This document shows positions 1-8,372 of a stretch of 64,000 bases of DNA, in pieces. The stretch spans positions 124,001-188,000 of the forward strand of contig CAJTDD010000002.1 of assembly GCA_910574885.1 (NCBI GenBank). Direction: 5' to 3'. Below the pieces are notes generated by a model, which saw only the letters and a list, made by a program, of their open reading frames with translations, searched no databases and had not been told where the DNA came from. Source of the DNA: Lachnospiraceae bacterium (lineage in GTDB: Bacteria; Bacillota; Clostridia; Lachnospirales; Lachnospiraceae). The first letter of the stretch is position 1; the number at the start of each line of letters is the position of its first letter. The translations under genes were made by a program, and so were the position numbers.

Positions 1-258
1 GAGCAGTCCGTGCGGGCTATGATTGTAAAGTACTTAAAATTGGCTATGATTGATATGCATATTACGCCGCATATGTTCCGTCATTCTTTTGCTACTTTGC
101 TGCTGGAAGCTGATGTTGATATTCGATATATACAAAAGATGCTTGGGCATAGCTCTATCAAAACAACGGAAATATATACGAGCGTGTCAATGGCAAAGCA
201 GAATAATATTTTGACGACGAAACATCCGAGGAATTTTATGGAATTTAATGGATGTTAA
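1..258 (+). CDS. Tyrosine recombinase, C-terminal part (cut by window start)
   Basis: The reading frame is open from base 1, so only the last 85 codons of a site-specific recombinase are present. The catalytic core is visible: an HxxR motif (HMFRH), a second histidine (LGHSS) and the nucleophilic tyrosine in TTEIYTSV, in the order and spacing of XerC/XerD-type tyrosine recombinases. This family cuts and rejoins DNA for integration, resolution or inversion. The gene ends 342 bp before a 27-bp inverted repeat that has a perfect partner 5.1 kb away, so an invertase role is an attractive inference. An integrase of a mobile element is the alternative. The family call is firm; the substrate is unknown. 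Confidence 0.88.
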   Translation, partial: EQSVRAMIVKYLKLAMIDMHITPHMFRHSFATLLLEADVDIRYIQKMLGHSSIKTTEIYTSVSMAKQNNILTTKHPRNFMEFNGC

Positions 259-292
259 TGTGGCGTTTGTTTTCTGGGGTATTTGAGAGGGG

Positions 293-331
293 AAGCAGCA
301 AACGGAGATTTGGTGGGTGTTTGCTGCTTTT
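293..331 (+). terminator. Rho-independent terminator after the recombinase
   Basis: An 11-bp perfect stem, AAGCAGCAAAC at 293-303 and GTTTGCTGCTT at 319-329, encloses a 15-nt loop and runs into TTTT. It lies 34 bp after the recombinase stop codon. Confidence 0.8.
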
Positions 332-600
332 CGATTGTTGTTATAAATCTATTTCTTTAGCCAGATTTGACTCAGGATGCCTTGCCATGGGGTCTGCTTT
401 ATTTACTATATTATCACGTTAAATATTCCCAGTTATCCTTTTGTGGGTTTAACAACAAAATATATATAATACCTGTAACCTCATTTTCTTTATATCACAG
501 AGTCTCCATCAATTCAACCATGTTTTTATAAACAATCAAATATGTGCCACTTCTTATGGTTTAATTGGTATCATTCTATAATAAAACTTCTTATATTTAT
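332..600. other. AT-rich non-coding stretch left of the inverted repeat
   Basis: No convincing gene is seen here. A TATAAT hexamer at 577-582 points rightwards, but no good -35 box lies 16-18 bp upstream (best TTATGG, 554-559), so any promoter reading across the left inverted repeat into the Avs-like gene would be weak or activator-dependent. Confidence 0.4.
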
Positions 601-627
601 TAACAGAGGATAATTTATAGTTATCTA
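601..627 (+). repeat. Left copy of a perfect 27-bp inverted repeat
   Basis: The sequence beginning TAACAGAGGATAATTTATAG at 601 recurs in exact reverse complement at 5739-5765. All 27 bases match and the match stops abruptly at both ends. The repeat lies directly upstream of the Avs-like gene. A perfect repeat of this length at 5.1 kb distance is unlikely by chance even in AT-rich DNA, and suggests a recombination site or an element end. Confidence 0.9.
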
Positions 628-669
628 TTATTTATGTTATACTCTTATAGAAATCGGGAGGGTTTTAAC

Positions 670-3600
670 ATGGATTGGTCTTGCATAACAAGTTCACGTT
701 TTGAAGAACTGGCATGCTTATACACAAGAGATGTTTACAAAGAGTTCACTTGGATTCCAACAAAGAAAACACGAGATGGAAATAAAGATGGTGAATTCGA
801 AGAGGAAATTGATACTTTAAAAATGTACTATAAAGGATGGTATGAAGCAAAATATACTATAGAACCATTGAAATCAATTCCTAAATCACATATGGATTCC
901 ACTCTCGTTTCTGGTATTTTAGACGGATACGTTTGCTATATTATTTTTATAACTAATGGGAAAATAACAAAAGAGTTTCGCCGTAGGGCAAAAGCAATAT
1001 TAGCACCTCATAAAATAGATGTGGATTTTGTGGACGGTGAAATGTTAGAAGAATGGCTTTTCCGAACGCCTTCTGTTTATAATGTATTTTTTGAAGATCA
1101 TATTAATGATTTTTTACCAATAGTTCCCGTAATTGAAATAGACGATATTTGTTTTTTTGATGGATATATGACTCCATCAGCATTAATTGCACCTATATCC
1201 AAATTACAACAGGGAAACGAGTACTTTCTTTACATCAGTATACGTTCAAATATACACACCAATGTTGATATCAAATGGAATTTATCCTCTTTATATGTCC
1301 TTCCAGTGAGAGGGGCAGATAATGATTATCCCCTTACTCCAGGATTTAATTCATATATGATTAAGGTTTTGGCTAAAGAAGCTTTATCAGATTCATTCAC
1401 AGTCGAACTAATTAGTGATAAAAAAAAGGTCGCTAAGTATACCTTGCCACACTTTACTATTGAAGAAGATGATGAACCTCAATTATCTTATAGCAGTCAA
1501 ACTGCCATCATACAAGAAATATATAATTACACAATGATTGAAAAGTCTGATAATCTGGTCGTTTCTATTATTGGTAAAAGCGGAAGTGGGAAAAGTTATC
1601 TATTAAGAAAAATTGCAAAGAATTTATTAAACAAAAATATAAATTTGCTTTCATTGGAGTTATCAGATAAGACTGGCGAGAATGCGGTGGCTGTTTGTAA
1701 GTTGATTTTATTTCTTAATTTTGGAAATCTGTATACTATATCCAAAGAAGCATTTAATGAATTGATTCGGGATTCAGTAAATCTTCCATTAGAAATATAT
1801 TATCAGCTAAAAGAAGGAACTAATAACCAAATAGTAGCAATTAATATTGTCAAACAATTAAGCGAACTATTAGTTAATTCTCCTTATTCTTTAATAATGA
1901 AGAAAAATATTTTAGATAAAACGATAGCATATATAATTATCGATGATTTACATAAAGCAACCTCTGATATATATCCGATATTAAAAAATATTTTAGAAGA
2001 ATTTTCTATAAATAAATCCGGCCAAATGATGATTTTAGGGTATCGTCAATCAGAATTTACTATCCAAGAATTTGAAAATTTAGTTGATGGTATACAAAGT
2101 AAAAATTGGCATAGCAAAAATATTACTCCTTATGATGTGCGGCTGAGCATTGAAAAGAATATTTCATCTCATGTCGCTGAAATATCAGAATTGTTTACAC
2201 CCCCAATAAATGTCATGCAATTATATTTGTTAATTAGGAAATTATATCAGAAAGGGATAAACAATTTTCCTATCGAAAAGCAACTGAGTTGTTATAAAAA
2301 AGCATATATTGAAACAAATATCCAGAATGGTGAATTTGCTAAAAACAAAATTAAATCTTGTCCATATGGAGAAATGCTTTATATTATCTATAAAATTGAA
2401 TCAGGTGTTCCAATTCAATTATTGAAAATTTATTTTAAAGATGAATTCTACGTTCAATATGAATATATATTCGAAGAAAAATTGATAAAACAAGAAGACA
2501 ATTTTTTAAAACCATTCCATGATATATATCTTTATGCTTTTTTAGATATAAACTTTGACGAAAAATATATGTATATTCTCGAAAGTTTTTTAAGAATTTG
2601 TATGCCTTATAATAGTGAGTTCCCGGTGTTAGTTAGTAATATTGTTTCTATACTAATTTCCGATTCTTCTAAAGCACAATTAATGTACGGAGATACTATT
2701 AGAGCTATTTGTAAAAAATATTATGAGCAGAGTCAATATATTGCTGCAAAAAACCTTGCGACAGCATTACTTCCAGAGTTCGGAACAATAAATGCAACAG
2801 ATTATAGTAATCAAGATATTGAAATACTATTTGTTTATGCGCAATCTATAAAATATGCTGAATCGCATCTGGAATCTAATAAGTATTTACAGCAACTTTG
2901 TCAAATAGGCGAATTAAAAAACTTAACATCAAAAGAAAAAAATATAATCTTTGAAGCGCATTCTGAACTTTTAAATAATGCTATTTGGGAATTAGAAAAA
3001 AAGGAATCACAAAAACAATTAGACTATTTAAAAAATCATTTAAATGCTACAATAAAGTTAGGAATATCAACTTATTTAGAAAATGCATATCTTAATCTAC
3101 TAAATCGAACTCTTTTGTTTAATGCAGAATTTGAAGATATGTCTTTATATGAAGATTTATTTCAAACGGCTCTTTTAGAGAGTAAACGATTAGAACGAGA
3201 AGATTATATTGGATACGCTTTAATGGATTTTGCCAAGAGTAATGTGATATACGATGCAAATGACTCTATTGAAAAGTTAGAGACAGCATTAGAAATATTT
3301 AAAAAGTTTGAACATTGTAAAAAACGATATTATGATTGCAAAGCTGAAATTGTTTTTTTTAAGGCAATTGTACGTGGAGACGAATTTGATGAACTTTATG
3401 ATATACAGCATGATGCATATTTAGCGAAATTTGGTCATGTATATACAAAAACGAGTCTAAAAATATTAGCTTTAGAATTAGTTAAATGGACTAATCCCAA
3501 AAATGTAGATATGAAATTAAACAAACTGATGCTTCAATATCCTGATATATGTTCACAATACCGTCTGCATTTATTTTACTATATGCTAAAGGCAACAATT

Positions 3601-3795
3601 TACTATATTGAAGGAAATTACAATCATCTATGTTTGTGGTGTAGTAAACAAGAAAAAATGTCTGAACAGCTTAGCGAGAATTATAAAATAGTTCCACTAC
3701 ACAACAAAACATTACAAACTACAAATTCAATTGAATGGTTTATGATAGACGGCTGTAATGAGAATGCATTTTGGTTAGATCCAAGAATTTGGTAA
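670..3795 (+). CDS. Avs-like protein: Mrr-type nuclease plus STAND NTPase
   Basis: This 1041-residue protein has three parts. Residues 1-130 resemble an Mrr-type PD-(D/E)XK nuclease: a G-N-K-D-G-E segment at 37-42, then Y-E-A-K-Y with the E-x-K pair at 59-61. A P-loop NTPase follows, with Walker A GKSGSGKS at 302-309 and Walker B IIIDDLHKA near 422-430. The C-terminal 500 residues look like alpha-helical repeats. Nuclease, STAND NTPase and helical sensor is the architecture of Avs antiphage proteins, in which the repeats bind a phage protein and switch the nuclease on. I chose ATG 670 because GGGAGGG lies 7 nt upstream; an in-frame ATG at 634 has no such site. The gene is far more AT-rich than the rest of the window, which suggests transfer. 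Whether it belongs to a named Avs class is unresolved. Confidence 0.75.
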   Translation: MDWSCITSSRFEELACLYTRDVYKEFTWIPTKKTRDGNKDGEFEEEIDTLKMYYKGWYEAKYTIEPLKSIPKSHMDSTLVSGILDGYVCYIIFITNGKITKEFRRRAKAILAPHKIDVDFVDGEMLEEWLFRTPSVYNVFFEDHINDFLPIVPVIEIDDICFFDGYMTPSALIAPISKLQQGNEYFLYISIRSNIHTNVDIKWNLSSLYVLPVRGADNDYPLTPGFNSYMIKVLAKEALSDSFTVELISDKKKVAKYTLPHFTIEEDDEPQLSYSSQTAIIQEIYNYTMIEKSDNLVVSIIGKSGSGKSYLLRKIAKNLLNKNINLLSLELSDKTGENAVAVCKLILFLNFGNLYTISKEAFNELIRDSVNLPLEIYYQLKEGTNNQIVAINIVKQLSELLVNSPYSLIMKKNILDKTIAYIIIDDLHKATSDIYPILKNILEEFSINKSGQMMILGYRQSEFTIQEFENLVDGIQSKNWHSKNITPYDVRLSIEKNISSHVAEISELFTPPINVMQLYLLIRKLYQKGINNFPIEKQLSCYKKAYIETNIQNGEFAKNKIKSCPYGEMLYIIYKIESGVPIQLLKIYFKDEFYVQYEYIFEEKLIKQEDNFLKPFHDIYLYAFLDINFDEKYMYILESFLRICMPYNSEFPVLVSNIVSILISDSSKAQLMYGDTIRAICKKYYEQSQYIAAKNLATALLPEFGTINATDYSNQDIEILFVYAQSIKYAESHLESNKYLQQLCQIGELKNLTSKEKNIIFEAHSELLNNAIWELEKKESQKQLDYLKNHLNATIKLGISTYLENAYLNLLNRTLLFNAEFEDMSLYEDLFQTALLESKRLEREDYIGYALMDFAKSNVIYDANDSIEKLETALEIFKKFEHCKKRYYDCKAEIVFFKAIVRGDEFDELYDIQHDAYLAKFGHVYTKTSLKILALELVKWTNPKNVDMKLNKLMLQYPDICSQYRLHLFYYMLKATIYYIEGNYNHLCLWCSKQEKMSEQLSENYKIVPLHNKTLQTTNSIEWFMIDGCNENAFWLDPRIW

Positions 3796-3893
3796 TGAAC
3801 CACCTCGCAGTGAGTTACGGGGTATCGCATCCTGACTTCTTTTTTGAAACGCAGCAAGCTGCGGGGTATTAACCCAAATATAATAAAATAAAG

Positions 3894-3923
3894 AGGCTTA
3901 TCGATTGAGTATTCGATAAGCCT
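3894..3923. terminator. Terminator between convergent genes
   Basis: A perfect 11-bp stem (AGGCTTATCGA at 3894-3904, TCGATAAGCCT at 3913-3923) has an 8-nt loop. The minus-strand side runs into TCTTTATTTTATT, so it best serves the glycosyltransferase operon. A smaller hairpin (CGCAGC/GCTGCG) lies near 3850, on the side of the Avs-like gene. Confidence 0.75.
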
Positions 3924-3932
3924 AATTTGTTA

Positions 3933-5006
3933 TCAAGAAATATAATCCATTATATTTACCGCATTTGCGTATCTGTCTATAGCTAAATCATATGGATTAT
4001 TTCTCAAACTAAACCAATAAAGATTATCCTTTAAATATCTTATATTTTCTACAATCAATAACAGATTCCCGTTATAGGTTAAAAGTTCGTTCGGGAAAAT
4101 ATCCCATAAATTAAAGGTTCCTGGAGATATCCAAGGCATTTCTATTAATTCTTGTATTTGTAAATGGGTTTTACTTAACACATCTTTCCAAGTACGCAAT
4201 TGATTTAAAATAATAGTGTAATAAGGTTGTGTATAGTTAATGTTTGACATTTGCATATTAATATAAAATGAGAAATCCTCTTTCACTGTATCGCCAAAAC
4301 GAGACCAAAAATAGGCTTCCTGTTGTCTGAAGTCAAAGCTATATTGTTTTCTCCCTCCACCCCTAGAATGCCATGCCCTAGCAGAAGGTAAGTATAAACA
4401 TGTTTTTCCAGATAACGAAATTTTATATGATAATTCAAAACCTTCTAATTTATTATAGTAAAATTCATCAAAACCTCCAAACTCCCAAAATGTACTTTTT
4501 TTCATAGCATATAGCGCTGATGTAAGTGCCTGGCGTTTTCCTTCTTGTTGGACTATTGGAGCATCTATCTTATTGCCATCAAATAGGTGATCTTTGTAAT
4601 ATGAACCGAAAAAAGCACCAGCACATTGAACTAGATTAGACTGTGGATATATTAATAAGGGTTGAACACAGTCTGCTTTTCCATTTTTTAGAGCGTCAAA
4701 CATTTTCTCAAAACACCCATTTTCTACAAAAACATCACAATTTATAAAGAAAAGATATTCTCCAAGCGAATGTTTAACAGCAATATTATTTGCCCTTCCA
4801 TAGCCAACTTTTTCGGATTTAATTAAACGAATATTATTATTTTCGTTTTCTAATTCTTCTATGTAATGAACTAATTTAATATTTGAAATGCCATCCAAAA
4901 TTACAACAATTTCACTCTCTTTTACAAAGTCTTCACTCAAAAATAAAGAGAAAAAATTATTTGACATTGCAAAAGAAGTATCTATAGATATTATAAAGCT
5001 TACCAT
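3933..5006 (-). CDS. Glycosyltransferase family 2
   Basis: This 357-residue cytoplasmic protein has the GT-A fold signature of family 2 glycosyltransferases. An N-terminal strand opens the fold, followed by EIVVILDG, the donor-site segment VGYGRANNIAVKHS, then FFINCDVFVENG at the usual D-x-D position, and later GGFDEFYYNKLEGFELSYK, typical of the ED acceptor motif region in rhamnosyltransferase-like enzymes. It probably adds a sugar to a surface polysaccharide or glycoprotein; donor and acceptor cannot be told. It starts directly after the stop codon of the upstream nucleotidyltransferase-like gene, with AAGAGGTG as ribosome binding site, so the two form one transcript. It converges on the Avs-like gene. 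Confidence 0.85.
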   Translation of the reverse strand: MVSFIISIDTSFAMSNNFFSLFLSEDFVKESEIVVILDGISNIKLVHYIEELENENNNIRLIKSEKVGYGRANNIAVKHSLGEYLFFINCDVFVENGCFEKMFDALKNGKADCVQPLLIYPQSNLVQCAGAFFGSYYKDHLFDGNKIDAPIVQQEGKRQALTSALYAMKKSTFWEFGGFDEFYYNKLEGFELSYKISLSGKTCLYLPSARAWHSRGGGRKQYSFDFRQQEAYFWSRFGDTVKEDFSFYINMQMSNINYTQPYYTIILNQLRTWKDVLSKTHLQIQELIEMPWISPGTFNLWDIFPNELLTYNGNLLLIVENIRYLKDNLYWFSLRNNPYDLAIDRYANAVNIMDYIS

Positions 5007-5666
5007 TTAAACACCTCTTCTTAAAGAATTATTTCCAATTTCAAGTAACTTTCTTTTTGCTCGACGAATAATATTATTTCTAATCATGTATTGTCGTGAA
5101 TCTGGAAAATTTAGAATTATACCTGGATCCGATGTATATGTAAATTTATATCCATGTTTTACCATAAACTGAAACAATGTGTCTTCTAACTGCTGTTTTG
5201 AAGTAATTATTTGCCCAAATTGCATTCCCATTCTTTGTAATTTTATATAATATTCATTGGTTAAATATTTTTTTTGATAAATTGCATGATATATAAGCGT
5301 ATAAAAATACATTTCATCACCAATTACATAAATATAATCGTTAAACAATTTTTTTGATTTTAATATCGCCTTTTCCCAATTTGTATCATAATACCCATCA
5401 CCTATATAGCGAATATCTATTTGAATTTTTATATTATTAAAGCGAATTGTGTAACTATTACGTCCTGGAAATTTATATATTTTACGAGTATTAAGTAATT
5501 TTTTTACCAAAGAAATATTATCGCATAGTAGATCTATATCTTCATGACCATCCATAAAAATTTTTGTGTCACTCAGCGACTCATAATTTCGTAAAATTAC
5601 ATAATTGACGGAAGAACGATTGAGTGTATCAAATATTTCTTGTATATTGTTCCATGTATGTCCCAT
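5007..5666 (-). CDS. Nucleotidyltransferase-fold protein of a surface-sugar pair
   Basis: The 219-residue product has NYVILRNYESL followed by GHEDIDLLCDN near residues 37-47. This is the pattern of nucleotidyltransferase-fold proteins, where the two acidic residues of D-I-D bind metal, and such genes are common beside glycosyltransferases in Firmicute surface-polysaccharide loci. It may transfer a nucleotide or phospho-group to a glycan, but no substrate can be read from the sequence. ATG 5666 is preceded by TTGGAG. It is the first gene of a two-gene operon with the glycosyltransferase and lies just inside the right inverted repeat. The superfamily is fairly likely; the function is inferred. 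Confidence 0.6.
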   Translation of the reverse strand: MGHTWNNIQEIFDTLNRSSVNYVILRNYESLSDTKIFMDGHEDIDLLCDNISLVKKLLNTRKIYKFPGRNSYTIRFNNIKIQIDIRYIGDGYYDTNWEKAILKSKKLFNDYIYVIGDEMYFYTLIYHAIYQKKYLTNEYYIKLQRMGMQFGQIITSKQQLEDTLFQFMVKHGYKFTYTSDPGIILNFPDSRQYMIRNNIIRRAKRKLLEIGNNSLRRGV

Positions 5667-5738
5667 GCTTATTCTCCAATAATTTTATGGTAATTATGCT
5701 TATACCTTGTAAACAATAAGTTTTTGAGGAACCAAAGC

Positions 5739-5765
5739 TAGATAACTATAAATTATCCTCTGTTA
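5739..5765 (-). repeat. Right copy of the 27-bp inverted repeat
   Basis: This is the exact reverse complement of 601-627. It lies in the 5' leader of the nucleotidyltransferase/glycosyltransferase operon, between that operon's start codon and a promoter-like sequence further right. The two copies therefore sit in front of the two convergent transcription units. Confidence 0.9.
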
Positions 5766-5790
5766 GTACTTTTCTCTTGATTTTATACTT

Positions 5791-5819
5791 ATTATACATT
5801 TTCTTTCAATATGTGACAA
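5791..5819 (-). promoter_or_regulatory. Strong sigma-70-type promoter outside the right repeat
   Basis: On the minus strand TTGTCA (5814-5819) and TATAAT (5791-5796) are separated by exactly 17 bp. Transcription would start near 5784 and cross the inverted repeat before reaching the gene at 5666. The promoter lies outside the repeat-bounded block, so inversion of the block would put it in front of the Avs-like gene instead. Confidence 0.6.
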
Positions 5820-6159
5820 ATCCCACTCAGCATATCCAGCACCTTCAACAGCATATCCTGAAAATAACTTTATATTTTCACAAACGCCATCATTTTTTGA
5901 CGATTTGATTGACCTTATATTTTAGGAAGAGATAATAAAGAAATATAAACAATGAATAGGATACAAACATTAGAATAGACATAACCTATACGAAACTCTC
6001 TCATTGACTGTGCAATACAAAGAGGCGGCACCAAGAATTAAATTAACTGATATTTAATCCGAAAATACACACTCATACCACTACCCCCCATCCCCAACGA
6101 GGCACATATCAAAAGAATATTTCCCTGATAGCAAAAGAAAAGCAGGCAAACGCTATTGC
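5820..6159. other. AT-rich non-coding stretch
   Basis: No gene with a start codon and ribosome binding site is visible. A run of about 49 open codons on the minus strand (about 5774-5923) lacks a start and overlaps the promoter. The composition changes to the window's usual GC content from about 6060 on, marking the edge of the AT-rich island. Confidence 0.5.
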
Positions 6160-6561
6160 CTACTCCCCCTTATCACACCATATTGCAATCTCCCCGATTA
6201 ATTCAAGGGGCAAAGGCTTATCATAAGGAAACTGTATAGCGCCTTTGCTTGTTTTATATTCCTTGAGCCTGTCCGCAAATGCTTCCACCGCTTCTGGTCC
6301 AGGATACAGTCCTATATGTTTCTTGAAAGCCGCAAACTGTATCAGGTTATATTTCTTCCTGTAAGTCGGCATACTCCATGATATTTTTTCCATAGCATCC
6401 GGTATTGCAGATTTTATTGTTTGATTCACCTGCCGCAAATAACTTTGAGCCTGCTCCGGCTGTCGTTCTATATATTCTTCAATCGTTTTCGGAGCTTCGC
6501 CACAGTAATGCTCTTGATTTGTATTCTTAAATGTACGGCCGCATTTCGGACATTTCCACAT
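6160..6561 (-). CDS. DUF1801 (YdhG-like) protein with zinc-ribbon start
   Basis: The 133-residue product begins MWKCPKCGRTF and has a further Cys-Gly (HYCG), a short zinc-ribbon-like head. The DUF1801 body follows, with IPDAMEKISWSMPTYR and FAAFKKHIGLYPGPEAV. DUF1801 proteins are small, soluble and of unknown biochemical role. ATG 6561 is chosen because AAGGAAGGGA lies just upstream; extension to a TTG at 6612 has no ribosome binding site. The gene follows a DUF434 gene on the same strand after 51 bp and is probably co-transcribed. Confidence 0.85.
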   Translation of the reverse strand: MWKCPKCGRTFKNTNQEHYCGEAPKTIEEYIERQPEQAQSYLRQVNQTIKSAIPDAMEKISWSMPTYRKKYNLIQFAAFKKHIGLYPGPEAVEAFADRLKEYKTSKGAIQFPYDKPLPLELIGEIAIWCDKGE

Positions 6562-6612
6562 GTCTATTAATCCCTTCCTTTCAAAATCTTTACTTTCCCA
6601 ATTTTCACTCAA

Positions 6613-7314
6613 TCAGAGTTGGATTTCCCAGACAGATGCCATCTTTTCCACAATTGCAGGCATAATGTTCAGCCAGTTTTCACAGCGGTTTAAAATAATA
6701 GCATCTCCACTAATCACACCCTCCATCTTCCCTAAAACCCGGTCTACATCAGGAATAATCTGTGTCTGCACAGATACGCCGTATTCTTGGGCACTCTGTC
6801 TAATCATTCCCGACAATCTGCCTGAATTGGATACAGGGGCATCCAAATAAAAAACTGCTTCTGATATTCCCAGACACTCTAACTGTGCAAGGAGCCGTCC
6901 AACCGCTTCCTGTGTCTTGTCAATGATACGGTATGTCCCCCGCAATCCTGCCAGATCACGCAACACTCCATCTCTACAGAAAAAAACAGGAGAACCGGAC
7001 AACGCCACTTCCAACGTGATAATCGTATTAAAACCATCTATATGCACAGTCTTGGGAAGATATCCCTTTCCTTTTTGCAGCAGTTCCTTACCGAGCCGTT
7101 GCCGAACATATTCTTTTGCTGACACCGACCTTGCCAAAGCCAGCCGCTGCCGTTCCGAAAACATATAATGGTTGCCCACAAAGGTTGTGACCGGTTTGAC
7201 ATCATATCCCCGGTCTAAGAGAAATTGAACTTCATCTGCTGCTTTTCTCAACAATTTCAACTGTTTTCCGGTAAATTGTTTTTCATCCTCCGGAACATAC
7301 CCTCTTCTGCCCAT
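6613..7314 (-). CDS. DUF434 domain-containing protein
   Basis: The 234-residue product matches DUF434-type proteins by eye: an N-terminal helical part (EVQFLLDRGYDVKPVTTFVGNHY), then HIDGFNTIITLEVALSGSPVFFCRDGVLRDLAG and AVFYLDAPVSNSGRL. The last two segments look like an acidic NYN/PIN-like nuclease core, but activity is not established. The start at ATG 7314 (MGRRGYVPE) is preferred over a TTG 24 bp upstream; AAGGGAT lies about 12 nt upstream. It heads a small minus-strand cluster with the DUF1801 gene. Confidence 0.75.
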   Translation of the reverse strand: MGRRGYVPEDEKQFTGKQLKLLRKAADEVQFLLDRGYDVKPVTTFVGNHYMFSERQRLALARSVSAKEYVRQRLGKELLQKGKGYLPKTVHIDGFNTIITLEVALSGSPVFFCRDGVLRDLAGLRGTYRIIDKTQEAVGRLLAQLECLGISEAVFYLDAPVSNSGRLSGMIRQSAQEYGVSVQTQIIPDVDRVLGKMEGVISGDAIILNRCENWLNIMPAIVEKMASVWEIQL

Positions 7315-7321
7315 AGATCGC

Positions 7322-7450
7322 CTATCCCTTTCCCGCAATTCCCAGTCCTATGAATATAGCCAATATTCCAACCGCGACACTCAATACCGTATAAATAACT
7401 GCCAGATATATTTTCTCTCCTTTCAACAAACCCGTTGTCCCCAAATGCAA
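7322..7450 (-). CDS. Possible 42-residue single-span membrane protein
   Basis: A short frame starting at TTG 7450, with AAAGGA 6 nt upstream, encodes a basic head (GLLKGEKIY) and one hydrophobic segment of about 22 residues ending GLGIAGKG. Its stop overlaps the region just before the DUF434 start. No family is recognised. The membrane span and ribosome binding site support a real product; the TTG start and short length argue for caution. Confidence 0.35.
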   Translation of the reverse strand: MHLGTTGLLKGEKIYLAVIYTVLSVAVGILAIFIGLGIAGKG

Positions 7451-7508
7451 AACATATCCTTTATCAGCATAGCCGCCTCTCTTCTTATATCAAGACCAGT
7501 AATATTTT

Positions 7509-7826
7509 TCATCTCCGCAAAATCAATGCTACTGCTTCTTTTAAATCATCACTAAATTCTTCCAAATTATCCATCGAAATAACTTTATCATTAATCAGTC
7601 CTGCAATATCCCAATACATATCAGATTTTCTTAACTCAATACAAACACCCGGCGTTTTTCTGTCTCTCTTAATCCTTTTCTCTATCTCACAAAACTTGGT
7701 GGATGCCGGTAAATCACTGCACAAATAGTCCGCATATTCCTTTACTAATTTTTCCATATAATGTTCCTGCCATCCACCAATCTTCTCCCTATATAATTTC
7801 CAATCTCTTTTTGAAGGCTCAACCAT
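7509..7826 (-). CDS. Small conserved-looking protein of unknown function
   Basis: The 105-residue product is soluble and charged, beginning MVEPSKRDWKLYREKIGGWQ and rich in Trp, Lys and Glu. It has no membrane span or signal peptide. Proteins with this S-K-R-D-W-K-L start and a later KTPGV segment recur in Lachnospiraceae as unnamed small proteins, sometimes under a misleading transporter label that this sequence does not support. ATG 7826 is preceded by TAGGAGG, which also ends the truncated flavodoxin-like gene upstream, so the two are probably on one transcript. Confidence 0.65.
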   Translation of the reverse strand: MVEPSKRDWKLYREKIGGWQEHYMEKLVKEYADYLCSDLPASTKFCEIEKRIKRDRKTPGVCIELRKSDMYWDIAGLINDKVISMDNLEEFSDDLKEAVALILRR

Positions 7827-7839
7827 TTTTCATTTCCTC

Positions 7840-7995
7840 CTAAGCATTAATATTTTGAATTTCCTCCCCGATATATCTTCCAAAGAAAACTGCAGAATGT
7901 CCCGCCTCCTCAACCCCTTTTATAAAACTATCTACAAGCTGCGCCGTGTTACCCTTTGGCCTGCCCCCGCCTTGAATTACAAGTATCTTTTTCAT
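7840..7995 (-). pseudogene. Truncated NADPH-dependent FMN reductase/flavodoxin gene
   Basis: The first 35 residues, MKKILVIQGGGRPKGNTAQL and the following helix to EEAGHS, are a clean flavodoxin-like start with the FMN phosphate-binding loop. The family's remaining roughly 150 residues are missing and are replaced by AVFFGRYIGEEIQNINA and a stop. The start overlaps the HxlR stop codon as ATGA, so the gene was once translationally coupled to its regulator. An internal deletion is the simplest explanation. The 51-residue product cannot form a flavin site. Confidence 0.75.
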
Positions 7996-8336
7996 CTATT
8001 TTTCTCCTCTCTATTATTTTCACCCCAAACACATAACTGATCTAAAATAACCATCAAAGATTTTCCTTTGCCACTAAGACTGTATTCCACTTTTGGCGGA
8101 ATCTGGGGATATTCTTTTCTAACAATAAGATGGTCTGCTTCCAATTCTTTCAAATTATTGCTGAGCGTCTTATCCGTCACATTTTTGAGATATCGCTTTA
8201 ATTCATTAAATCTCACAACTTCAAATTCCATCAGGCAATAGAGGATTACCATCTTGTGCTTGCCGGATATCAGCGATAATGTATAACTAAATCCTGTATC
8301 TTCAAAATTTGCATTTTCAATATAATTCTTTATCAT
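7992..8336 (-). CDS. HxlR-family winged-helix transcription regulator
   Basis: The 114-residue protein shows the HxlR pattern: SLISGKHKMVILYCL, then FNELKRYLKNVTDKTLSNNLKEL as the recognition helix region, and VEYSLSGKGKSL as the wing. HxlR proteins are small dimeric regulators that often sense oxidants or electrophiles and control adjacent flavoprotein genes. That fits here: a flavodoxin-like gene is coupled downstream and a flavin reductase lies divergently upstream. A 12-bp inverted repeat in the shared 120-bp promoter region is the likely operator. Confidence 0.88.
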   Translation of the reverse strand: MIKNYIENANFEDTGFSYTLSLISGKHKMVILYCLMEFEVVRFNELKRYLKNVTDKTLSNNLKELEADHLIVRKEYPQIPPKVEYSLSGKGKSLMVILDQLCVWGENNREEKNR

Positions 8337-8372
8337 TTTATACTTTCTTAAATAATAGTACCTTTCTTATAA

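Noticed and set aside
601..5765. Classical transposon bounded by the 27-bp inverted repeats
   Set aside because: No transposase lies inside the block and no target-site duplication is seen at the outer edges, so an invertible segment is preferred. A non-autonomous element is not excluded.
5774..5923. Open minus-strand run of about 49 codons (GYAVEGAGYAEWDLSH and neighbours) right of the inverted repeat
   Set aside because: It has a stop just upstream, no start codon or ribosome binding site, and overlaps a good promoter. It may be a gene remnant, but this cannot be supported.
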